A DNA stretch of 5,626 nucleotides from Candidatus Krumholzibacteriia bacterium (GTDB lineage Bacteria; Krumholzibacteriota; Krumholzibacteriia; LZORAL124-64-63). The notes under the pieces are model-generated. The model was not told where the DNA came from. It ran no database searches and worked only from the letters and a program-made list of their open reading frames with translations. Each line of letters starts with the position of its first letter. Position 1 is the first letter of the stretch. Below, in pieces: positions 1 through 5,448 of this stretch. The translations under genes were made by a program, and so were the position numbers. The DNA is taken from positions 1 to 5,626 of the forward strand of contig DAOWLV010000242.1 in the NCBI GenBank assembly GCA_030643455.1. Reading direction: 5' to 3'.

Positions 1-1193
1 CGTGCACGCTGCCGGGCCGCCCGGGCCGAAGCTGCCAGGCAGGCAGCGACCGTGGGCGAGTGCCACTGGTGGTCCTCGACAACAATCAGCGGCTGTTTCA
101 CCAGACGCTCTACACCCCTCAGGTACGACACATCCTCTACGCAGCACAACGATACGGCCACACCTGCATTGCCGGCCCGCGCCGTGCGGCCGATGCGGTG
201 TATGTAGTTTTCGGCGTCTTCGGGCAGTTCGTAGTTGATGACGTGCGAGATACCCTCGACATCGATGCCGCGGGCCACGATGTCGGTAGCCACCAGCACC
301 CGCACCTTGCCTTTGGTGAAGGCGTCCAGGGCTCTTTGGCGCTGGCTCTGTGACTTGTTCGAGTGGATGGCCTCGGCACGAATGCCGGCCCGTTCCAGTT
401 GTCTGGCCACTATGGTGGCGGCAACTTTGGTGCCGGTGAATACCAGCGCCCGTTCGGTCTCGTCGCCTCGCAGCAGGTCGATCAGCAGATCGCCCTTGTC
501 CGCCTTGGCCACGAACATCACCCGCTGTTCGATGTTGTCGGCCACCGCCGCCGGAGGGGCCACCGATACACTGCGGGCATCCGTCTGCATGGTCGAAGCC
601 AGGCTGATCACGCCGCCGGTCATCGTGGCCGAGAACAGCAGCGTCTGGCGCGGCTTCGGCACCCGGTCGGCGATCCAGCGCACGTCGTGCACGAAGCCCA
701 GATCGAGCATGCGGTCGGCTTCGTCCAGGATGAGGAATTCGACATCGTCGAGGACAATCTCGCCCTGCTGGACCAGGTCGATGAGTCGGCCAGGCGTGGC
801 AACGACAAAGTCGACACCCCGGCGCAAACGCTCAATCTGCGGTCCGGAGGGAACTCCGCCCAATATCACCACGGAGCGGGTGCCGACATGCTTTCCGTAG
901 GCTCGGATGTTTTCGTCGACCTGCAGGGCCAACTCGCGCGTCGGTGCCAAAACCAGTGCCAGCGGCGTGTCGCCTTTTTCCGACGGACGAGTGGCGATAT
1001 CGTCGATGATGGACAGTGTGAATGCCGCGGTCTTGCCGGTCCCGGTCTGGGCGCTGGCGATCAGATCGTGGCCAGCGTTGACGATCGGGATGGCGGCTTC
1101 TTGGATGGGTGTGGGCTCGGTGTAGCCGCATTCGGCCAGAGCGCGCAACACGGGTTGACTCAACCCGAGATCGGTGAATTTCATCGTGGACAT
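1..1193 (-). CDS. rhlE: DEAD-box ATP-dependent RNA helicase, RhlE type (3' end beyond window)
   Basis: An ATP-dependent RNA unwinding or remodelling enzyme of the cytoplasm; RhlE-type proteins act in ribosome maturation and RNA decay (family knowledge). Translation from 1193 gives 397 residues with no stop before the left edge. The motifs are in order: Q motif (F6 and PTPIQ ending at Q31), motif I AQTGTGKT 48-55, Ia PTRELA 84-89, Ib TPGR 133-136, II DEAD 157-160, III SAT 188-190, IV near LVFTGTK, V ATDIVARGID 302-311 and VI HRIGRTARAG 332-341. All catalytic residues look intact. After motif VI comes the VVEDHQWH stretch typical of RhlE, then a basic, Ala/Arg-rich tail cut by the window. The start at 1193 is preferred because AGGA lies 4 nt upstream; a second in-frame ATG at 1184 is possible. 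The subfamily symbol rests on overall resemblance. The gene appears monocistronic, with a 224-bp gap upstream. Confidence 0.95.
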   Translation of the reverse strand, partial: MSTMKFTDLGLSQPVLRALAECGYTEPTPIQEAAIPIVNAGHDLIASAQTGTGKTAAFTLSIIDDIATRPSEKGDTPLALVLAPTRELALQVDENIRAYGKHVGTRSVVILGGVPSGPQIERLRRGVDFVVATPGRLIDLVQQGEIVLDDVEFLILDEADRMLDLGFVHDVRWIADRVPKPRQTLLFSATMTGGVISLASTMQTDARSVSVAPPAAVADNIEQRVMFVAKADKGDLLIDLLRGDETERALVFTGTKVAATIVARQLERAGIRAEAIHSNKSQSQRQRALDAFTKGKVRVLVATDIVARGIDVEGISHVINYELPEDAENYIHRIGRTARAGNAGVAVSLCCVEDVSYLRGVERLVKQPLIVVEDHQWHSPTVAACLAASARAARQRA

Positions 1194-1332
1194 GGGTTCC
1201 TGTCTCGTTGATCCGGGATCTACGGCAACTTGGTCTCGGATCGAGCTCAGGATGGCTGGGGGCCGAGAGGCATGCAGAAAATCGCGGCAGCTTTTTTTGC
1301 GGCACCAACAACGGGCCGCGCGTGCTTGACTT

Positions 1333-1350
1333 TGTTTCTTGGCAGAAACA
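1333..1350. repeat. 7-bp palindrome overlapping the helicase -10 box
   Basis: A perfect inverted repeat, TGTTTCT (1333-1339) and AGAAACA (1344-1350), with a TGGC loop. Its right arm overlaps the proposed -10 hexamer and its left arm covers the expected transcription start. It could be an operator or a hairpin at the 5' end of the helicase mRNA. No T-tract follows on the minus strand, so it does not look like a terminator. Confidence 0.4.
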
Positions 1351-1375
1351 TAGGGCTCAATGGCCAAATTTGCAA
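1347..1375 (-). promoter_or_regulatory. Candidate sigma-70-type promoter for the helicase
   Basis: On the minus strand, TTGCAA (1370-1375) is separated by exactly 17 nt from TATGTT (1347-1352). Each hexamer matches the E. coli-type consensus at 4 of 6 positions. This would start transcription near 1340 and give a leader of about 145 nt before the helicase ATG. A perfect TATAAT also occurs at 1406-1411 on the same strand, but without a convincing -35 box. The assignment is inference from spacing and position only. Confidence 0.4.
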
Positions 1376-1388
1376 TAGCTCCGTCACT

Positions 1389-1404
1389 TGCCGGGGCGGC
1401 GGCA
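1389..1404. repeat. Small GC hairpin just after the FmdE-like gene
   Basis: TGCCG (1389-1393) pairs with CGGCA (1400-1404) across a 6-nt loop, 13 nt past the stop of the FmdE-like gene on the minus strand. No T-tract follows, so an intrinsic terminator is not supported. It may only protect the 3' end of the mRNA, or it may be chance in GC-rich DNA. Confidence 0.2.
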
Positions 1405-1417
1405 GATTATATCCCCT

Positions 1418-2014
1418 CTACGATCTAATAGTGATGACCTGGTCGACATTGTTGAAAATCTTTTCGACCCTTTCCTGCCAGATCCCGCCGAAACTTCCCT
1501 TTTCCTCGGGTGAAGCCACACCCTGCATGATCTTCTGCATGAGTTCCTGCTGGTCAGGATGGCCTTCGATGCCACTCGGGTCATAGACCACTTCCACGCT
1601 CTGGCCAGTGTCGAGCCGCTTGAACTTCGCGCTGGAGGTGGTGTCGGCTTCGAACTCCATCAGGCCATGCCGGACAAAATTGCCGCCGATTCCCTTGAAC
1701 CCCAACGTCGTGGTGGCGCCCGTGATCTGGGTCACGACATTGGCGATCACCCCGGCCACGCCATCTTCTGCAGTTTCCTTGAAGGATACGAAAATCTCTC
1801 CCCGAACCGGAAGCTGGTCCTTGTAGAGGGCCTTCAATCCTTCGCGGGTCATCAGGTAGGCGCCGGCAACGGTCGGGCAGCTGTGTCCGGCGCTCTTGAC
1901 GACGTCCACATAACGGAACTCCACGTTCCCGCCTTCGAACGTCCCCAGGAAGGCAGACAGGTTGTCCTTGAGTTCTATGGATTCGATCGAGTCGAAAAAC
2001 TGGGGGTATTTCAC
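1418..2014 (-). CDS. FmdE-like protein, coupled to a cytochrome c
   Basis: A 198-residue protein without a signal peptide. Residues about 33-122 resemble FmdE (formylmethanofuran dehydrogenase subunit E family): a GHSCP motif at 43-47 followed by the A-G-A-Y helix corresponds to FmdE GHxCPG, and RGEIFVSF, then D-G-V-A-G-V, ITGAT and GNF correspond to the FmdE E-x-D-x-CGVDAIQ, TGCT and GxGN stretch. The cysteines expected in the later part (CGVDAIQ and TGCT) are absent: the protein reads AGVIANV and TGAT, leaving C46 as its only cysteine. Residues 150-198 form a polar, probably helical tail. The start is GTG, overlapping the cytochrome stop as GTGA, with AAGGAG 8 nt upstream, so translation is very likely coupled. 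FmdE itself belongs to methanogen C1 metabolism, but bacterial homologues are mostly uncharacterised. No substrate is claimed; family membership is a motif-level call without a search. Confidence 0.75.
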   Translation of the reverse strand: MKYPQFFDSIESIELKDNLSAFLGTFEGGNVEFRYVDVVKSAGHSCPTVAGAYLMTREGLKALYKDQLPVRGEIFVSFKETAEDGVAGVIANVVTQITGATTTLGFKGIGGNFVRHGLMEFEADTTSSAKFKRLDTGQSVEVVYDPSGIEGHPDQQELMQKIMQGVASPEEKGSFGGIWQERVEKIFNNVDQVITIRS

Positions 2015-2484
2015 TTGCTGTTCTCCTTGGTGTCCCGGTCCTCACGCAAAAGGTATTGCAATATGGCCTCCGCCTCGGCATCCGAAACCTCTACGGTGAC
2101 CATTTCCAGGTCAAACTCTTCGATGAGTCCCATGGTGATGGTGTCGTTCTGGTTCATCCATTCAGGATTGGTGATCTGCATCTTCAGCCACTGTTGCGTG
2201 CGCCGATCCAGCACACCGGCCAGGTCAGGCGCTATGTCGGCCTCGCCCAGTGTGTGGCAATCACTGCAGCTTTTGTCCTCGAACAATATCTCGCCCTGAT
2301 CAGCCAGGGTGCCGTCAAACTTCAGGGTCTCGACGGCACGCGGCCCATCGTCCAGGGCCACCGCGCGTTCGGCCGGGGTCTGGGTTTTTTTCTCGGCCTC
2401 GCCCCCATCCCCACTGCCGCAGGATGCGAGCAACATCAACAGCGCCAGTACGGCGAGGAACCTGGTCCAGGATTGCATGGACAT
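2011..2484 (-). CDS. Lipoprotein c-type cytochrome (mono-haem)
   Basis: A 157-residue electron-transfer protein predicted to sit on the periplasmic face of a membrane. It has an N-terminal signal with lipobox L19-A-S-C22, so C22 should be lipidated. An acidic/polar linker (about 23-55) leads to one haem c site, CSDCH at 73-77, inside a class I-like fold: GEILFEDKSCSDCH, then PDLAGV (86-91), then R-x-x-x-W-L and the N-P pair (106-107), and a closing helix SDAEAEAILQYLL (134-146). M128, six residues before that helix, is the best candidate for the sixth haem ligand; M110 and M118 are alternatives. The pattern resembles small cytochromes that feed terminal reductases, but no such reductase is in the window. 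ATG at 2484 has AAGGAG about 6 nt upstream; M3 at 2478 is a weaker start. It is the first gene of a two-gene operon with the FmdE-like gene. Confidence 0.9.
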   Translation of the reverse strand: MSMQSWTRFLAVLALLMLLASCGSGDGGEAEKKTQTPAERAVALDDGPRAVETLKFDGTLADQGEILFEDKSCSDCHTLGEADIAPDLAGVLDRRTQQWLKMQITNPEWMNQNDTITMGLIEEFDLEMVTVEVSDAEAEAILQYLLREDRDTKENSK

Positions 2485-2497
2485 CGGGACTCCTTGG

Positions 2498-2536
2498 AGA
2501 TTTAAAAAGTGGGCGCCGGACAGCCCTGCATGATTT
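2498..2536 (-). terminator. Weak terminator-like hairpin upstream of the cytochrome gene
   Basis: On the minus strand a short GGGC/GCCC stem (8-nt loop) is followed by ACTTTTT just before the cytochrome ribosome binding site. It could end protease transcription (stop at 2602) or attenuate read-through into the cytochrome operon. The stem is only 4 bp. The 117-bp gap 2485-2601 shows no convincing -35/-10 pair. Confidence 0.2.
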
Positions 2537-2601
2537 CTTGTTCGACAAGTTTAGCGTTACGCCGCCCGAGGCACCAGACGTGAATTCAAAGGATGGGTCA
2601 A

Positions 2602-3126
2602 CTACTTCACCAGACTGAGCTTACGGACCGACCGCTGGTTTTGCGTGGTCAGGACCAGGAAGTAGGTTCCCGATGCTGTCGCCCCGGCATCCCAGGTTAC
2701 CTCATGATAGCCGCTCCCCCGGACACCACCGAGCAAAGTGGCGACTTGCCGCCCCCGGGTATCGTATATCACCACCGTTACCCGGCCCTGCTTGGCCAAC
2801 CGAAAGCTCACATGGACCCGGGCATTGAACGGGTTGGGATGGCAAATCAACTCTCCATCCGTATTCCCGGCCGGATCATCGATGGCCAGCGCGCTGACCA
2901 CACCGACAAAGGCGTTGATGCGGCCGGCACCGAGCATCCCCGCATATCCTGGATTCAGATCATCGATCGGGTCGGCACTTTGTGACATGAGTTGAACCAC
3001 GGCGGCGTTGTCCAGTTGTGGAAACTGGGCACGAAAAAGTCCGATCGTTCCCGAGACGATTCCCGCCGAGAAGGAGACACCTGACAGGATGTTCAATTCG
3101 CCGTCCCACACCGTCAGGATGTTCAT
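2602..3126 (-). CDS. C-terminal part of a split S8 subtilase: Ser active-site region plus FlgD-Ig-like tail
   Basis: This 174-residue frame is not an independent protein family. It starts in the middle of the subtilase fold: SGVSFSAG (15-22) is the catalytic Ser motif (canonical GTSMA.P), making S18 the nucleophile, and LGAGRINA (65-72) is the usual last helix of the S8 domain. Then comes a linker and, from about residue 93, a C-terminal beta-sandwich of the FlgD-Ig/secretion-tail type: PNPFN (97-101), VVIYDTRGRQVATL (118-131), then W145 and SGTYFLVL. Such tails mark proteins for secretion or surface attachment in FCB-type bacteria. The motif also departs from consensus: Val replaces the Thr before Ser, and Gly replaces the Pro after Ala. 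Its ATG overlaps the stop of the upstream frame by 4 nt, so reinitiation is formally possible, but homology shows that one continuous ORF was ancestral. Joined by one extra C, the protein would be 557 residues with the nucleophile at S401. Confidence 0.85.
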   Translation of the reverse strand: MNILTVWDGELNILSGVSFSAGIVSGTIGLFRAQFPQLDNAAVVQLMSQSADPIDDLNPGYAGMLGAGRINAFVGVVSALAIDDPAGNTDGELICHPNPFNARVHVSFRLAKQGRVTVVIYDTRGRQVATLLGGVRGSGYHEVTWDAGATASGTYFLVLTTQNQRSVRKLSLVK

Positions 3127-4274
3127 TCCGGGGGAATATCGATGTACTCGCCGTAGGGGCTGAACGGGGTCACCTGGTCGAACTGATTGGTCGCCGAGAC
3201 GGCCACCACGTGTTCGTGCGCTGCAGGATAGGTGAGCGCGGCGCCCTCTCCTCCGGCGGCAACGATGATCACGTCTTCAGCCCAGACCGCATCGACAATC
3301 GCCTGTTCATATTCCTGGAACAGCGGAATGCCCCAGGAACAGTTGATGATCTGGGCTCCGTTGTCGGCAGCGTACAACATGGAGAGATAACCCTCCACCA
3401 GTTGCCCATGATCGCTGATCGCCTTGACGGCCATCAACTGCACGCCGAAGCCGATCGCCGCACCCATGGTTCCGTTGTCGGTGACGGCCGACACGCAGGC
3501 CGCCACTCCGGTACCGTGGGGATGAACTTCCTGAGGATCGTTGTCATCACCGGCGAAATCCCAGCCGACCACATCGTCGATGAATCCGTTGTCATCATCA
3601 TCGATTCCGTTGATGTCCTCCGGATCGAGCCGACGGTTGCTGTTCAGGTCTTCGGGCTCGTTGATCCAGAGGTTGTCCTGGATTTCGGCGTGTTCGAGGT
3701 TCAAGCCGGTGTCGATGATCGCCACGACCGAATGTCGGGTCTGGGGAGAACGGATGAAGTCCCATGCTTCTGGCGCCTGGATCTGAGGCAGGTACCATTG
3801 GTCGCCATAATTGGGATCATTCGGAGTGTAGAACAGGTTTGGCAGGGTCTGGAGTTCAGCACTGGCCAGGTGTGGATCGGCAGCCAGGACGCGGGCCGCT
3901 TCGCGAGCGTTCCTGCCTGATTCGAGAGTCAGGATGCGAAGTCGGGACGCAAGACCGGCCAGTTTCGGACGGCGCAGATTGCCTGGGTAGAATGGGTCGA
4001 CACGCACCACGCCAAGTTGTCGGCACAGTTGATCCAGCGAAACAATTCCCGTGGCCGGCAATCCGTCGGGGGCAAACTCATTGGCCAGAAGGGCCGTTTC
4101 AGGCCCGGTCATTACCACGACCCGGTTGGCCACATAGGAGGTGCCATCAGGCAACTGGGCTTCGGGCAACTGAGCGAGCGCGCCCGAAATGCAGACCCCT
4201 GCGACCAACCAGACAACCAGAAGAACGGGAGTTGACCCGGCAGGGGCGACGGTCCGGTGAAAGCTACTGGACAT
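3123..4274 (-). CDS. N-terminal part of a split secreted S8 subtilase: signal peptide, propeptide, Asp and His active-site regions
   Basis: A 383-residue frame encoding most of a subtilisin-family serine endopeptidase. A Sec signal peptide (hydrophobic 16-33) likely ends after GALA34. Residues 35 to about 150 look like an I9/fervidolysin-type inhibitory propeptide ending in PNDPNYGDQWYLPQIQAPEAWD. Catalytic Asp is D188 (IIDTG), His is H253 (HPHGTG), and the conserved INCSWG stretch is at 310-315. The oxyanion-hole Asn expected in AAGNEG is Gly here (AAGGEG, G342, codon GGA). An insert between Asp and His carries two calcium-loop-like motifs (209-220 and 225-234). The frame ends abruptly after YIDIPPE, just where family members read D-x-x-x-PG, and the catalytic Ser is in the next frame. 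ATG at 4274 has AGGAAG about 5 nt upstream. The gene may encode a full protease if the C5 run is a sequencing error; otherwise it is broken or recoded. Confidence 0.88.
   Translation of the reverse strand: MSSSFHRTVAPAGSTPVLLVVWLVAGVCISGALAQLPEAQLPDGTSYVANRVVVMTGPETALLANEFAPDGLPATGIVSLDQLCRQLGVVRVDPFYPGNLRRPKLAGLASRLRILTLESGRNAREAARVLAADPHLASAELQTLPNLFYTPNDPNYGDQWYLPQIQAPEAWDFIRSPQTRHSVVAIIDTGLNLEHAEIQDNLWINEPEDLNSNRRLDPEDINGIDDDDNGFIDDVVGWDFAGDDNDPQEVHPHGTGVAACVSAVTDNGTMGAAIGFGVQLMAVKAISDHGQLVEGYLSMLYAADNGAQIINCSWGIPLFQEYEQAIVDAVWAEDVIIVAAGGEGAALTYPAAHEHVVAVSATNQFDQVTPFSPYGEYIDIPPE
3126..3140 (-). other. Frameshift site in the subtilase (C5 run with ATGA overlap)
   Basis: The minus strand reads ATT CCC CCG GAA TGA, with the C run at 3130-3134 and the ATG of the downstream frame inside GAATGA. 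One additional C gives ATT CCC CCC GGA ATG, i.e. D-I-P-P-G-M-N-I-L, which matches the D-x-x-x-PG strand of S8 proteases and joins both halves without loss. The downstream frame is -1 relative to the upstream one. A -1 slip on T CCC CCG would re-pair fully only in the A site. Confidence 0.8.
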
Positions 4275-4287
4275 GATGCTTCCTGTG

Positions 4288-4306
4288 GCAAAGGGACATC
4301 CCTTGC
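4288..4306. repeat. Hairpin in the subtilase leader
   Basis: AAGGGA (4291-4296) and TCCCTT (4299-4304) form a perfect inverted repeat with a 2-nt centre. Flanking GC/GC pairs extend it to 8 bp with one bulged A. It lies between the proposed promoter and the ribosome binding site of the protease, so it could be an operator near +10 or an RNA structure affecting initiation. Confidence 0.35.
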
Positions 4307-4320
4307 GATGCGACGGGACG

Positions 4321-4329
4321 AGTATAGCA
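4321..4329 (-). promoter_or_regulatory. Extended -10 promoter for the subtilase
   Basis: The minus strand reads TGC TATACT: an extended -10 TGn element directly followed by a hexamer matching TATAAT at 5 of 6 positions. Transcription would start near 4314, giving a leader of about 40 nt before the ATG at 4274. No good -35 lies 16-18 nt upstream (TTGAAC is 22 nt away), which is acceptable for extended -10 promoters. The position fits the gene well; the sigma factor is an assumption. Confidence 0.5.
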
Positions 4330-4433
4330 TCAAATCAAGAATCTGACTGTTCAAGCTCTACAAATGGCCCTGGACATGTGATACGATACGCACCGATCAG
4401 TGACGTGACACCGCCAATCCGGAAGGCCCCATC

Positions 4434-5198
4434 ATGCCCAACCGCCAGACCACCGCCCTGCTGACCATCCTGCTTATCATCAGTTGCACCACCCTGTGTG
4501 CCGTTACTGTGCTGGCGGACGAACTGGTTCCCGGCGGTGACTTCGAGAACGTCAAAAACGGTGACGACCTGCGCAAGGACAGCAAAGGGCTGGATTGGTA
4601 TGAAAGTCGCAAAGACACCGAAGATGGCCGAAACCTGCTGAAACTCAGCACCAAGAACATCCACGGCAACGCCACGAAAAAGGCCATGATCAAGGGCCAC
4701 CCCGAGCTGAACACCTACCTGAGTTTTCGCCTCGCCGAACCCCAGGAAATCACCGTGACCGCCCGTTACGACATCCTGGTCAAGGAAATCCTGCCTGACG
4801 ATAACCGCAGTGCCTTCATGTTCCTCGGCAGGATCAAGGACAAGAAAGGCGGACCCAACAGCACCGGCAAAGAGCGCTTTGTCATTCTGGGATTCGAGAA
4901 CGCCGAGACGCCGGGCAAGTTGAACCTCTTTGCCCGCGAGGGGAAGGAGACATGGTCGGCCCGCACCCTGGTAGCCGAGGGATTGGACGTGGACACCTGG
5001 TACACGATCACGGTGGACGCCAACATCCCGGAAGGCTATTACACCGTCACAGTCGATGGTGTGGTGGAGGAGTTCGAGCTGGAATCGTTCATGACCAAGG
5101 GCAAAACACCGGACAAGATTTCCCACATCAGTTTTGCCAGCTGGAATGACGGGGCCGGGACGTTTTACGTTGATAATGTCAGTGTTGTCGGGTTTTGA
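4434..5198 (+). CDS. Secreted beta-sandwich protein, probably LamG/concanavalin-like or carbohydrate-binding
   Basis: A 254-residue exported protein of unknown function. The signal peptide has a hydrophobic core from about residue 8 to 27 and a likely cleavage after VLA28. An alternative lipobox-like I-I-S-C18 exists, but the hydrophobic stretch runs on past it, so a lipoprotein is less likely. The mature part starts LVPGGDFEN (31-39), a common opening of jelly-roll carbohydrate-binding modules. The C-terminal half has the alternating strands DTWYTITVDA (187-196), GYYTVTVDGV (201-210), ISHISFASW (229-237) and a closing TFYVDNVSV (243-251), a hallmark of concanavalin/LamG-like sandwiches. No catalytic motif or cysteine is visible after the signal region, and a single domain fills the protein, so a binding or surface role is more likely than enzymatic activity. 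ATG at 4434 has GGAAGG about 7 nt upstream. It is transcribed divergently from the protease; I found no clear -35/-10 pair for it. Confidence 0.85.
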   Translation: MPNRQTTALLTILLIISCTTLCAVTVLADELVPGGDFENVKNGDDLRKDSKGLDWYESRKDTEDGRNLLKLSTKNIHGNATKKAMIKGHPELNTYLSFRLAEPQEITVTARYDILVKEILPDDNRSAFMFLGRIKDKKGGPNSTGKERFVILGFENAETPGKLNLFAREGKETWSARTLVAEGLDVDTWYTITVDANIPEGYYTVTVDGVVEEFELESFMTKGKTPDKISHISFASWNDGAGTFYVDNVSVVGF

Positions 5199-5448
5199 CC
5201 CGTACGTCGAGCGGGTGATTGGCTGTCGGGCTTTTTCGAGTGGGCTTGATGGGACAGATTTTTCAGGGAATGGAAGTGGCTCCTGTCAGGGCAGCTTCTC
5301 TACCACAACCACGAAATCCACACTTCGCTGAAATCCAAAGATTCAGGCCAAGGACGGCTTCCGTACATGGGGTAAAACCGAGATATAGGACCCCCGGCTC
5401 CTTCCAATTATTCCCTCCGTGTAGGCACTTGATGGGGAAAATATGATT
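5199..5448. other. Convergent intergenic spacer without genes
   Basis: This 250-bp stretch lies between two genes that converge on it. The short ORFs across it do not resemble proteins. It holds an ACCCG/CGGGT stem (5198-5202 with 5212-5216) followed by TTTTT near 5232, which may help end the upstream plus-strand gene. A CTGAA(A)TC/GATTCAG hairpin (5328-5346, CAAA loop) has no T-tract, and an 8-bp direct repeat GAAATCCA occurs twice around 5313 and 5331. Nothing else is recognisable. Confidence 0.5.

Noticed and set aside
363..1211. A 282-codon plus-strand ORF
   Set aside because: It lies antisense to the complete set of DEAD-box motifs, and its translation has low-complexity composition without motifs. 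It is a GC-driven shadow.
1559..2299. A 246-codon plus-strand ORF across the FmdE-like and cytochrome genes
   Set aside because: It covers the GHSCP and CSDCH motifs in antisense and has no ribosome binding site or recognisable domain.
3126..3140. Programmed -1 ribosomal frameshifting as the main explanation for the split protease
   Set aside because: The T CCC CCG heptamer re-pairs poorly in the P site, and I saw no obvious downstream pseudoknot. A missing C in a homopolymer is simpler, so this is kept only as an alternative.
3018..3920. A 300-codon plus-strand ORF
   Set aside because: It is antisense to the subtilase, where Asp, His and Ser motifs are clear on the minus strand. Its protein resembles no family.
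4150..4200. Lipoprotein signal in the protease (Cys28)
   Set aside because: The residue before Cys28 is Val, which does not fit a lipobox. A standard signal peptidase I site after GALA is better.
4335..5126. A 263-codon minus-strand ORF
   Set aside because: It is antisense to the secreted protein, which has a signal peptide, a ribosome binding site and domain-like strands.
5199..5448. CRISPR or mobile-element remnant in the convergent spacer
   Set aside because: It holds only one 8-bp direct repeat and short hairpins. There is no spacing regularity, terminal inverted repeats or transposase fragment.
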